Source: Multifurca ochricompacta
Taxonomy: Eukaryota; Basidiomycota; Agaricomycetes; Russulales; Russulaceae
NCBI GenBank assembly: GCA_022496185.1
Contig: WTXG01000001.1
Coordinates: 682,001-746,000 of the forward strand
DNA: 64,000 nt
Reading direction: 5' to 3'
Shown: in pieces, positions 36,110 to 47,891 of the stretch
Layout of the letters: each line of letters begins with the position of its first letter
Numbering within the stretch: the first letter of the stretch is position 1
Notes under the pieces: model-generated
What the model saw: only the letters and a program-made list of their open reading frames with translations
Told to the model about the DNA's origin: nothing
The model's database searches: none
Made by a program: the position numbers and the translations under genes

Positions 36110-38902
36110 TTATGACTCATCGTCATCTTCTCTGCTGAAACCACCGATGGGCTCGTATGTTGCCTCAGTCCTATCCAACCTCCAAATCTTCCGTACACAC
36201 ATAAAGAACAATCCAATCGCGAGTACACCGAAGATCGCGACAACAACCGGAACACCGTATTCCATCCACAACGGTGGCTCGTACGGGACTAGCAGTCGGT
36301 CAATCTGAATCACACCACCCGTTCCACCCCCAGTCGTTGCACGCCCCCAACCTGTCACTTTGGCCCAATCCGTCTTGCCGCCAGTGCCGCGGGCGTTCTT
36401 GATCCCCACAACAACCTCACCATTGTCCGACTCGCGGAACACAACATCACGGTAGTTTGATTCCGGTGAGATGAGCGTCTCGTATGTGTCCGGATCACGG
36501 AAGCGTAGTGGCCTATTATTGTTCGGTGTGCCAGAAACATCTACAGATGTCGGAGTGTTGAGGAGGTGCTGTCCTACGATCAGCTGCATCACTGCCCTGT
36601 CTGAATACAGTCGCGTTAAGTTGACCTTCTTGAACGCATCATCTGAAGGGCAGAGGAGCGTCCATCCGGTACCCGAAACACCCTTTTGACCCCAAGGCGA
36701 CTCCACTGGCGGAGCTGTCCCGTTCAGTATCCACTCCATACCAGCTTTGATAATTAGATTTGTCATTGTAGTGCCCTTCGCGGCCTTGGCTAATTTCCCC
36801 ACCGTCAATTGGACAGAACGTGGAATGAAGATATCCGAAAGCTCGTGCACGGCACCTGTCTCTGATAGCAAATTCATTGGAATAACCTCAGAGTTCAAGC
36901 CCGCCCACCCGCCGCTAGGAGTAAAGGTGATGGAGCCGGTCCCAGTGTGTTCGACATGTAGGTCAGATCCTTCCAATGTTGGATACGTCCTGGCTGTCGA
37001 GTTCTGTAAATCTCGAGCATACACAACATCATCGATGACGTGGTGCAAGACGACGCTTTCAAGGTCTGTCGTAGCTGACGCTGACAGGAGATGGGCACTG
37101 ACAAGCAAACCGAGACGCTTGAAAGCGTCGTTGTGTGGAACGAGTAGCGTTGTACGAGGACTAGTCTTGATGGTGTCCGCGAGATCAGCTGAAAATATTG
37201 CGGCAAGAAAAGAAGAGAAGTTGAGAGTGGGCAAAGCAACTTGCAAGGAATTGCCAGGAGGGAATAGAGGTCGAGAGATGAAGTAGATGACAGTATTGTT
37301 TATCTCAACTGCATGTCAATTGGTTAGCACGGCGAACTGAGCTGTGCAGAGAAGGACTTTACTGGGATTTCCAATGGTCGAAGCCCCACCAAAGCTGATC
37401 GAGGCCACGACCTGGGCTTGTCTCTTGCTATGCCGGCTGATTGATGCTTCCAATACCTGCGGCTTTCCCGCTAAACCAGGCTCATCCAATTTTGTTTCTA
37501 TGAGCAGACCGTCTCTAAGAGCTTTTGGGGTCCACCGGCCCGGGAGGAAGTGGTATTTTAGTAGTCTCTTGAGATCATCAGTGCCCTTCTCAGGAAGTTG
37601 CTCATCCCCGTACGCGGAGATAACATCGTCTTGAGGAGCAAGAATTGTGTATTCGGCGTCGGTGTCATTGATGAGGTGGGTCAAATTAACTGAGTGGATC
37701 ATGGAGATAAAGTTGGTGCAGTTTAACGTGAGAAGAAACTTCTCCGGCGTTAGTTGCAGCGCGCCTTCAGGAATAAGAAGTGATGAAATAGTGTGCAGGA
37801 CCCCATTTGACGCGTAGATATCGGGTTCTACAAGTTCAGCATCTGATACCAAGGTCTTGTTGGACGCAGTGACTACGTTCAATTGCCTTCCGTCGAGAGT
37901 GGTCACTATATCAAGTTAGACGGAGAAGAAAATGGGATCGGATGGAGAGACTGACAATTGATAGCAGGATCGAATGATTCGGACCATTTCACGCCATGCT
38001 TCACGACAGCATGCATTTCAAAGATACGGGTCAAGTCGTTCGCAGCAAATTCGCTCTCAAGGTACAGCTTCTCGATCGGGTGGAGAGCATTCCAGGCAGT
38101 GTCCACGGGGACAAAAAGGGTGAGCTCCGCAGTTTCATTAAGACGACTTATTACCGCTGGGGTCAATATCCTATGAAAGTAAGACGTGGAAGGATGAGTG
38201 GAGACGAGATTCGCTGAGTAGACCAAGTCAAACACATGTATGGAACATAGAAGGACCGTGCATACCTAAGCTGGGAGGAACGGCCAAGATACTGTCGATA
38301 CCAGCAAGGAGTCCATTTCCCGCGTCAATGGGACCCTTGACGACTTTGGCACCACCCTTACCAAACGCATCGACGCCGACATAGACCTGCCCGTTTCTGC
38401 CAGCTACCCGGAGCCGCTGCGGCTCGTTTCCGAGGGCCCCACCGGGGATTGGCAACCAGGGAGGAGAAGGAGGAGGGTCCTGTGAAGGGGGTCCGGAGTG
38501 GTCATGTGGGAAGTGGAGAGTTTTTGTAACGAGTATATTATGGTCCTTGGGGAGGACGACGGTGTAGTTAAGCAAATGGTAGAATAGTTCCTGGCGAAGT
38601 TGTTCGTTCACGTTGTCACCTATGATTGAGCTGAGTCGAGAAAGGGATGCGTCGCGGTGAATCGCGTCATTCGTGGGGGCAAAAAAAGTGCTGCCATTTA
38701 GCCTGTTGAGAGTGGGAATAAGCCTCGCGCGTTGGAGGAGACGAAGGAGAGTCGTATAATCTGAATCCTCCGAAAGCTTGTCGACGAGAGTAGTTGAGAG
38801 CGCATCCGCGTGAGGGTGGAAGGTAGATTGTGAAGGTAGGGCAGCGACGGAACAAGAGAGAAGAGCGAGGAGGGAGAGGGGGATGAGTGGAAGGAGTTGC
38901 AT
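36110..38902 (-). CDS. Multi-FAS1 (fasciclin) domain membrane protein
   Basis: Likely cell-surface or vacuolar adhesion-type protein. The start is ATG at 38900-38902 with a signal peptide (LLPLIPLSLLALLSCSVAALP). Four exons of good length join cleanly: after ...VPPSLA the second begins NLVSTHPSTSYFHRILTPA, the third follows AINL with TTLDGRQLN, and the fourth follows NP with IEINNTV. At least four FAS1 repeats are visible by their STFFAPTNDAI / LTLFVPVDTAW / YTILAPQDDVI / TTLLVPHNDAF / WTLLCPSDDAF strands. One C-terminal transmembrane helix (VPVVVAIFGVLAIGLFFMCV) and a 30-residue acidic-ended tail close it, about 880 residues in all. Confidence 0.9.
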
Positions 38903-39083
38903 TTGTGTAGTGTATGGAGAAGGGGGTGTTACTGCTGGTACTGGGTAATGGGTAGTGGGTAATGGGTAATGGGTACTGGGTGTGAGCTAATGCTAATGCT
39001 GAGTATGACGCGCGCGAAATGTATGCGTGCGTGTGTGCAGTTTCACATGCACGGCTAGGCGGCGACACTCTCTGCCTGCCCCA
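38903..39083. promoter_or_regulatory. Bidirectional promoter, FAS1 protein / RAV1
   Basis: 181 nt between divergent starts. It includes the GGTAATGGGT-type repeat at 38938-38982 and, on the plus strand, a short upstream open frame from ATG 39005 to TAG 39058, ending 25 nt before the RAV1 start. Confidence 0.5.
38938..38982. repeat. TACTGGGTAATGGGTAGTGGG minisatellite-like tract
   Basis: Five to six imperfect copies of a 7-10 nt unit around TGGGTA/TGGGTAA, on the FAS1 side of the shared promoter. Confidence 0.85.
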
Positions 39084-42000
39084 ATGCTCAATCTCGTACG
39101 AGCTTTCACCGGCTCACCTTCCTCAACTCTTCACTTTCTCCGTCTTCCCACAGAGACTCTTCTCGTTAGCCCCTTTTCATACTTTCATACTTTCATACTT
39201 TCCCCGCTCACGCACGTAACATTTTTAGCTTTACTCATTCGCTGATACCGTGGTCATCCTTGAAGCTATCTCTCTCCACCTTGTCCGTGCGCTAGCTTTT
39301 TCCCAGGTCTTCCCCGGCAGGGATCCTACAAGCTCACGTATCGTATCCCTCGCTGTCGATTCCGCGTTAAAGCTCGTACGCCCGCCCTCCTTTTTTTTTC
39401 CGGTGCCATCCGCTCATGCGCATCTCTGCCTCTGCCCGACGTTCAACCTTAACCCCAGGTGATCGCGGCATCCGGCCCGAGGATTGCCGTTTGGTCTCTT
39501 TCTGGAGTCTCTGCACGCACCTGGCTTGTCCACTCATCTCTCCTTCTTCCCGATGGCAAGCACATCACTGCTCTTGACTGCAGTTCTGGTGTGCATGACC
39601 TTCCCGGTTTCTTCTTGCTTGGAATGTCTCACTCTACTTAGGTCTCCTGGCCGTCGCGACACAGTCGTTACTCTCAGTTTACACCTTAGTTATGGAGAAT
39701 GATCTCCCAGCTTGGTCATTTAAGTGGTCCTGCAGGTGATCTGTCTTATGATCACCCATCTTCATCACCTTATCCGTGAGACAGTTCCCCGACGTTGTCC
39801 TCCGTCTACTTCTCCCCTTCCTTAGTGTATCTCGCCACTACCTTCGAGGTATGCGCGTTCAGTCCTCATAAGTCATTTCTTATTTGACCGACATCTAGCA
39901 AGCCAAAGTAGTTGGCATAACTCTGACGACGTCCGGCAGGCAGATACAAACTATACATCACCCTAAAGCCGTCACTAATATCGTATGGCGTTCTGCTCAG
40001 CCTTCTAGCCGGTGGGTGCCCCTAAAGCTCTAAAGCTTATACAATCCTAAGCCCACTGATCAGGGATGGTCTTGTTCTATACACAGTCACCTGTGACGCA
40101 ACACTTCGCATATTCACCCCCGTCCTAGACTCTCCTCAATACATGCAATTACATGCTACTTTAGATTTATCGTCTTCAAGACCAATGGAAAAGACGGCTT
40201 CAAGTATTTTCTACCTTAACAGGGAGGTACTTGCGGGCGCACTAACGTCTGTCCTTATGGACATGCCTGACACAAACGAGGTAAAAATACGACGGGTTCA
40301 AGATATCCTGGATGCTGGATGGGATATGTTTGTTCAGGTTCTCCCTAGTGGCTCACTATCTGTTAGAGCCGTTGCGGCAAGTACTTCGCTAATCATTAGT
40401 AGTTGCAAGCCTCATGCCCGGTTAGAATATTGACCGGCGACCTCCGACTCTTTTTAAACAGTTTACGTTGCTTCAAGATATCCCGGTCTCTCTCCCTCGT
40501 GCACCTTCGTATCTGCATGTCGTTCCCGGCCCTACCAAACACACGCTAGCGTTAGTCTTAGCATCTCCTCTGTCTGTGTATGTTCTCGAGCCTTTGGACT
40601 TCTTTGACTCGCATTCCGATGGTCTCACAATACGAAGACGTGTTCATGATCGCGTGACTGACGAAGATTCGCGTATCAAACGATTCGTGCGCACACCGGA
40701 TGGTACAGGCTTGGCAGTTGTGCGTGAAACAGGGGGTGATGCGTGGATCATGCGGAATCTTGGCACAGAGTTGCAGCATGCCGGTCGGTGGACAGCAGCA
40801 GACCATGTCGTCGTGCTGAACGGAGGTGAGTTTCACATAGTGTGTTGCTGCCTGTTTCGAGTCACCTGTCTTCCCAGGGCAGTCCTTTGCAACGTTCTCG
40901 AATGCTACTTGCATTCTCACATTACACGCCACGCCAGAGCTCACTTTGTCACTTCCTGTCATATCTTCCCTATTTTCGCTCCCTCCCCGGGACGCTGCTC
41001 CCTATGAATGCATATATGCCGTCACTGCCAGCCCGACACCCTCTATCTGCCACATCCACGCCGTGAGTGGGGAGACACCTTCACTTTCTTCAATCTCTCA
41101 GACGACGCTGCCGCTACCTTCGCCGGCCGTGTTCATAATTCCTGTCGACCCCATGGGATGGATTTCGAGCCGTGACTCAGCAGGGATCGGACATGATGTC
41201 CTCTTAAGCGTTGGTGGGGACGGCGTGCTGATGTTTTGGGTGCCTGATGGGAATGGAAATAGTTGGCGTTCTACTGGAAAAGTGCGCACTGGTCGAACAA
41301 ACATACGCATGGTGCGGTGTAGTTCTGCTAAAAAGACTGTTCTCGGTACGTCCACCGTCCTACTTGCTTCAAAAAATCCGCAGGAAAGGTTTTTACACTC
41401 GGGCAGTTGTCCCACGCGCGGATGGAGAGGAACTTACTATTTGGGATTCCAAAGAGTCAGAATTTTCTTCGGGAATGGAGTTTGTGAAGGTTTTGGGCTC
41501 ATCTGACCAGGTGAACGATCTTGACTGGAGCTCGACCCCCGACGGTCAATCCATACTCGCAGTCGGGTTTGCGCATCGCGTCGAGATTCTATGTCAGCAG
41601 CGAATGACATACTTTGACGAGGGGCCGGGATGGGGTGTCATCAAAACTATCGAGGTTGAAAAGTAGGTTTGATGTCTTTTGGCTCAGACAGCACTCGAAG
41701 GCGTGCCTAACCGATTGAAGTCTACTCCCGCACCCAATTAGCGATTCCATCTGGTTAGCGTATGGAACGCTACTTATTGCTTCGGGTCATCAGATGTGCT
41801 TGTATGGGTTGCCTCGCCAGCCTGACGACGAGGAAGATGGGGAGAGCCTCTTTGAATATGTCGCGAGACTGAATGGACCTCTCCCGGATTACCATCCTCA
41901 GATGTTGCTACAGTGTCTCTTGTGGGGTCAGCTCCACCCCTTATTGCATCCTTTCTCATGATTGTAACTGACGGAATACAGATAAACTCGATCTTGTCAA

Positions 42001-44061
42001 GGGAATTCTCGTGAACTTATCTCACGACGTGGACGCGAGGCGTGTTTTACAGAACGATACTTTCAAGTCAAGCGCCGTTCCTGTTGATCATTATTTTCTC
42101 AAGAAAGATCACACTTCAACCCCGGTTGGTTTCAATTGTCTTTGTGCCTTGTGTTTTTCTCATACACAGGCGTGGAAGGTCCTCAAATATCATCGCCGAC
42201 AGCATTCCTCACTGTTTACAAACCCAGAGGAAACTAACGAGTGAGCATTACCTGAAGTGTAACGTATGCCTGCTGATCCCCTGCAGGGCAGATGATCAAG
42301 GCTTCTCTCGGTCGCTCATCGAACGCCTTCTCAGCCACTTGGAAGCAGCCCCGTTGCCGCATTTAACTCCAAACGAGCACGCACACCTTCTTGTACTTAT
42401 ACAAGCCATGCTCCAGGTTCGTACTAATTTACATGACCTTACTTTGCCTTTACCAAGGCTACATTCAGGTTGACGACTCCCGACGGGCCCTTGACGCTAA
42501 TGGGTTCCGTTATCTTATATCTATGCGCTCTTTTTATATTCTCAATGAACGCGCTTCTGCACCAAGCAGTCCTGAGTCAAGAGGGGCCATTAGTCGCCAG
42601 ACAGGCTGGCGCGCAAGATTACGATACCGTGATATTATCTGGGCATTTCATAGTGAAACTCAGGGGTTACTACTGTCGGCGTCATTGGCGGCGTGTCAAG
42701 GTAAAATGACATGGAATGACGCTCGTGCGCTAGGGGTGTTTCTATGGCTTACATCTGTCGAATCAATGGTACGTGAAGCCATCATGCTCACCATCGAACT
42801 TGGTATCAATTGGGGCGCTACTACAGAGGTCGTACATGGAAGTCATCGCTCGGACGGAGTACATGGTTGGGGATGCTCGCGATCCAGTCGCCTGCTCTCT
42901 GTTCTACTTTGCCTTGGGAAAACACAAGCTGGTATATGGGCTCTGGCGTCAGGCCGCGTGGCACAAAGAACAAGCGATCATGTTGAAATTCATGTCCAAC
43001 GATTTCACGCAACCTAGATGGCGGACTGCAGCACTCAAGAACGCTTATGCACTGCTCGCCAAGCGCCGGTTTGGTGAGTACCATCACAGCATTTCCTGTA
43101 TTTACGCTCACAGAAAAGACGTAAGAATATGCGGCTGCGTTTTTTATCCTCGGAAGTAGTTTGAAAGATGCCGTGAATGTCTGCCTTCGTCACTTGGACG
43201 ACTTCCAGCTGGCCGTTGGTTTAGCGCGCGTTGTTGAAGGACGTGACGACGGTCCTGTCTTGCGCGATATTCTCAATGAGACCATCATTCCTTTAGCTTT
43301 CAAAAAAGGGAACAGGTGGCTCGGGAGTTGGGCGTTCTGGCTTCTGCATCGCCGGGATCTCGCGGTCAGGATACTTGTGGTTCGTGATTCACCACTTAAG
43401 CCACACACTCTCACGGATACAGGTACTTGTTAGACACCTTTGCAAGATGTCGCCAGCGCACTGGACATACCTATCACGGAACTTGGCAACCCTCATTACG
43501 ACGATCCCAGTCTGGCCCTCCTCTTCTCACAACTGAAATCCAAGACGCTCCAAACGGCGAAAGGTACCAGCGAAATCTCAGGCCAGGCAGAGTTCAACTT
43601 TGTATTGCAAATAGCACGCGTTTTCACCCGAATGGGTGAGCAGCCTTGTTCCTGGCTTTTCTATGCACTATTCATCGGTTCATACTCTTCCAGGGTGCCA
43701 TGCCCTCGCATTGGATCTTGTCAGGTCCTGGTCGTTCGACCGGCCGTCCCTTGCCACCCATTACCCCACACGGCAGATCGCACCTCCAAGTCCGACAACA
43801 ACGCGTAGAATGCTTGCATTAGAGCCAGAGATGCGGCGTCGGTCCTCAATCATGATCGACATCGACCTGTCTACAGCACCGCCGACACGCCGACCGTCGC
43901 CTGAACCCAAGGCGGCGAGCGAGGTTCCTGGCCTGCTTGTGAAGGAAATTATCAAAGAGGAAGGCGATTTCATTGCACGGAAGGCTGGGCTAGGCAATCT
44001 GTTGAAGACCGCGAAGCAGGACATACAGGTGCCAGAGTTTGACATAAACTCATTCTTCTAA
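39084..44061 (+). CDS. RAV1: Rav1 / rabconnectin-3 (DMXL) homologue, RAVE complex subunit
   Basis: Scaffold of the RAVE complex, which reassembles V1 and V0 sectors of the vacuolar H+-ATPase. The start at 39084 gives MLNLVRAFTG, the family N terminus; the first intron (donor after ACTCTTCTC, acceptor tttttag) joins TETLLLYSFADTVVILEAI. WD40-like repeats follow (GPRIAVWSLSGVS; LLSVYTLVMENDLPAW; LRIFTPVLDSPQYMQLHATL; FVQVLPSGSLSVRAVA). The C-terminal Rav1p domain has GWRARLRYRDIIWAFHSETQ, WNDARALGVFLWL, DPVACSLFYFALGKHKLVYG and PRWRTAALKNAYALLAKRRF. The last exons end with a short acidic tail VPEFDINSFF. About fifteen introns, one with a non-obvious acceptor (aggaaag, about 41391). Confidence 0.9.
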
Positions 44062-44231
44062 TCCCAAGAAGTTGATAATACATTCGATTCGAAAGAAAGA
44101 AAACCGCATTGTAGCAGCCATGTAGGTCAAGCGAATGTTACAAATTTGTGTTGTTGTAGCTAAATCCCGAGAAACGAGAGGGGATGGGTAGAATCGGTGC
44201 TGATGATCGAGGTGCGTGGGACTGAGACAGA

Positions 44232-45897
44232 TCACTGTCCGACCTCAACTTCACGCTTCTTCAAAACCAAATCCTTGCCGATAATCCTCTTCCAGACATC
44301 CTGGACGTCTTCTACGACAGTCTCGAAATGGCTCGTCGCATCGTATGAACGTGTGATGAAGATGTCGTCTGCTTTACCGTCAGAGATTGGGGTATAGAGG
44401 GGTGTGACGGAGACGAATCTAGGAGTAAATTAAATGCGAGTTGCAGTGCTCAAGTGGTGGCAATCTCGTACTTCTGATAGATGGGACCAAGGAGCTGGAG
44501 ACCGGGGGTGATTTCTTGTTCAGGGCGATCCGTCTCAACGACCGTGCTGACAATGGCCACGTATACGTCCTTCGCGCAGACATTGTGTGTTGAGGAGACC
44601 ATGGCAATGTAAATATCTGACGCGATGTCGATGAGAGTGGAGCAGCAATCAACGGCAAAGGAAATACCATGCCGCCTCTGCACCTGATTTTGCGGTATGA
44701 TTATCTGGACACTGTCCGCATCGTCGGTCCCTGGAATAGGGTGCTTGAGAATGCAGATGGCGCGGATGACCTTGCCGTCCTCAACGACACGGACTTTCCC
44801 ACTCTCCTTGTGGTCGCCAAAGTAGCTCGGATCACCAATGACTTGTTTGGCCTTGACGGTCTCGGACCCGCTCCGCACGCCGACAAACTTACCATCTGTG
44901 TCAGTGACGATCTCATCGACGCGTTTATCGAGCATATAGGTGCCGCCATATATGGCAGAGAGGCGCGCAAACGCCTGAGGTAGCTCGCCGAGGCCGTAAA
45001 GGGGATAAATGTATGGTGACTTGCCGTAACGTGCCATGGAAGAAGTATACAGCACGATGCGTTCATAAGCCCGGCGAGCAGGTTTGGTGATGTAACTAAA
45101 ATGATCAATGATCCTTAATCGTATCCGCTTAACACAACATAGTTGCACGTACTCGTCGTCCAGGTAGAGAGCCATGGCATGACCAATAAAGTCTTGAGTA
45201 CCGGGCTCTAACCCGAACGTCTCATAGACGGTCTTCATCGTATCAATGTCAAGATTGAGGCCTACGTCATGGTTATTGATAATCATTTCAGTTGATTGTT
45301 AGACAAGGAGGGTATACCTTGATGAGTGGCAGGATCTTCGTCCTTCCAATTCTGCAAGAACTCGAAGAATTTCTTCGCGCGGCGCTTTTCGAAAAGACCC
45401 ATCAACGGGCTTTTAACTGCTTCCATCTCAGTGCTGGGAACCTTGGAGATCTTGCCATCGCGATAGACAAAGCTGCCCGCGATCTGCTTGAATTCGAGGT
45501 AACGAGTGACATCGGTATGCACAAGAATTTTCGTGAGTTCTCCAGATGCGATGATGAACTTTGGGATGAGATCGACCGCGTAATCCCTGTCACGGCCAAG
45601 CTCAGAGGGGGGAGTTTGATCTCCACGGAATTTTCGATAGAGCTGTTGACAGTGACTGGATTAGAGACTGTACTTGCGTGTCATTTGATTAGCTGCAGAC
45701 CTGAGTAAGGTTCAGACTTGCACTATCGCCGCCGTAATAGTCATTCCTGTCCATGTGGAGGACTTTCTTGCCTTCAACTGATAGTAATCCGGATAAAATG
45801 CACTCGGTCAGGCCAGTACCAAGAACGATGACCTGGGCAATGTAAGTCAGCAATGAGGGAAAACATGATAAACTCATACGTCGTATTCTTCATCCAT
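44232..45897 (-). CDS. GDI1: Rab GDP-dissociation inhibitor
   Basis: Extracts prenylated Rab GTPases from membranes and recycles them. The start is ATG at 45895-45897 (MDEEYDV). The second exon gives [22 protein letters not shown], a Rossmann-type segment, then [16 protein letters not shown], the GDI signature. Later motifs include [20 protein letters not shown], the Rab-binding helical region, and [18 protein letters not shown]. The end of the last exon is charged ([11 protein letters not shown]). Length about 450 residues, as usual for the family. Tandem with and 172 nt downstream of the Myb-like gene. Confidence 0.95.
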
Positions 45898-45984
45898 TGT
45901 GGTGATAGGCAATGTCACTTGGTGGTGGTGGTGGTGGTCAAGGTGGGTAGATGGGGGTAAAGATTGATTTGCACGTGCATGCTG

Positions 45985-46027
45985 GTATGTGTATGTGTAT
46001 GTGTATGGTATATATATATAATAAAAT
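45985..46027. repeat. GTATGT and TA microsatellites upstream of GDI
   Basis: Four copies of GTATGT followed by (TA)n and AAATAA sequence in the 171-nt gap between the Myb-like gene stop and the GDI start. Confidence 0.85.
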
Positions 46028-46068
46028 AAATACAACAAGTTACAATCCTCAATCCTCAATTCTCACAC

Positions 46069-47748
46069 TCACAATCCAGTCCTCAGTCTCAGAGCTCGCT
46101 TGCCCCGTGATTCATCTACTGATAGTGATAAACGACGCTTAGGTCGTCCCATTGTATTGACCCAAGACGGCGTACCCCGCTGCATCTCCAGTTGCCTTTG
46201 TGCCCGTTTTCTATATCGCTCAGCAAGTCTCAGGAAGTCTGGGGGAAGCGCCTCAGCCTTTACAACTGACAGTGCTGTTTGAGTTTGAGATTACATACCC
46301 TGCTCCATTGTACGATATTTCTCGTAATACGCCTTGTCGGAACGCTGAGGATGCTGGACAGTGAGGTGGTGTTAGCACAGCCCCATTATCGTAAACTCGT
46401 AGGACAATTCACCTCTTCGTGAAAAGGGAACCACCTTTGTTTGTTTGACATCTCTTTCCACTCCTCAGGGCTGTGCTTCGCGATATATTTGGCCATCACT
46501 CGGATTTCTGCAGCACCAAAGAAGCTGCCCGATTCACCCATGGCTGCCTCATCCTCGTCTGAATCGATCAAACTCGCTTCCTCCTCTGATACTTCATCTT
46601 TCACATAGCCATGACCATCACAATCGTCAACCTCTTCTCCAGCTTTCACTGTAGACCTCTCACCATCGTAACCTTCAATCATTTTGCCTTGCGCAGCTGC
46701 CAGGAGTCTGTCGGCTAATGGATCACGAGCCCAATAAGCACCCCAAGACCTGGCAGAATGGTGCGGCACCTGTACCAGGCTCAAATTATACCTCATAACA
46801 ACTCCAGAATTTGTCTACTTACCTTTTCCGCGAGCCTAGCAATGAGGTCACTTTTCGTGAGCAAGGGGTCGGCTTGTAAAGCCCACGATATATACTTGGA
46901 AAAGTACTTCTTGTCCTCGATAGTATAGCGGTTGCCTCTAATACCCTTCACAACCTGTGTGGGAGGTGTTGGTTCGTCCCTGGGGGGAGGGGGATAGGTA
47001 GGTCTAAGTGCCGAGATGAGCCCCGAGATCGACGCATGTTGGGAATTGGATGACTCCCACTAGGGTGAGTCATGAAGTCCCTTCGAGATGATGCAGGATC
47101 AGAAGGGACGCAAAGGTTGGATGCGTTCGCCAATCTCTCCTTTGGCTGCTTGCCCTTGAGTTCTGGAGACGTAAACGGCGCTCTTGGCTCCAAATCAAAC
47201 CGCACTGGCTTTTTTGCAGTCCTGATTGGCTGTAGATGGATGACCATGTCATCTATCCGGGATTTGTGTTCAAGGTAATAGTCCTTCCACAGATTGGCGG
47301 CGTGGTTGTTGACCTACTTATTTGATAAGGGAAACAGGGGAGAAGGGGGGGGGTACATGGAATGGAAGACATACACCGTGGAGTGTCTCTATTGCTCTTC
47401 TATGATCAAAGCCCTGACTTAGGCCAGAATGGAGTGCCATAACAAGAAGTTGTTCATCGTTAGGCGACTGACCCACCGGTGCGATCAATTTGAGAGAATC
47501 TGATAACAACTGAGCAGAAAACATTGAAGTACTGGGTTTTGTGGTGTCTGCTGCTGCAACGATTGAAAAAGTGTGCTGAGAGCAGTATGTTGTAGGGCAT
47601 TCTGGTCTATGGCTTGTATGGCCTGCAGTAACTGTTGTTGCTGTAATGGGTTAACCGAAGCCAGTTGTGGAGGGAAGTTCGAGGTAGATTGTGAGTGCTG
47701 AAATTGCTGTAGAAGTGCATTAATATTTTGAAAGAAACCTGCTTGCAT
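46069..47748 (-). CDS. Myb-like DNA-binding protein with two repeats (one base short in exon 1)
   Basis: The start is ATG at 47746-47748. The N-terminal region is Gln-rich (FFQNINALLQQFQHSQ...). The central block RYTIEDKKYFSKYISWAL...LIARLAEKVPHHSARSWGAYW resembles Rap1/TRF-type Myb helix-turn-helix folds. A second, weaker repeat follows (FFGAAEIRVMAKYIAKHSPEEW...KQRWFPFHEE). The C terminus is basic (MGRPKRRLSLS, RGKRAL). A telomere or promoter-binding role is inference. Exon 1 (47375-47748) is 374 nt where its phase needs 375: the frame changes at the GGG of 47534-47536 on the plus strand; one more base gives Q-N-P-S-T-S-M-F-S-A-Q. The last intron uses acceptor cccccag, giving E-Q-D-F-L-R-L. 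Confidence 0.72.
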
Positions 47749-47891
47749 GTTACTTGGTCGAGGAGGAGAAAAAATAAAGAGAACACGGCGGGGTGGTCGT
47801 GGTCAGGCCGGTCAGTCGGGCCGGTCAAATATGATAACCTAACCTCCTTGGCTGGTTCACTCATCACTCATGCTCACACCCACTCATCCTC
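47749..47891. promoter_or_regulatory. Bidirectional promoter, Myb-like / MMSDH
   Basis: 143 nt between divergent starts. It contains ggccggtcagtcgggccggtcaa, two GGCCGGTCA units 14 nt apart, similar to CCGGT repeats in the TatD/thiolase promoter. Confidence 0.55.

Noticed and set aside
36747..37286. Plus-strand frame of 179 codons
   Set aside because: Antisense shadow of the FAS1 protein exon, which has strong repeated-domain motifs.
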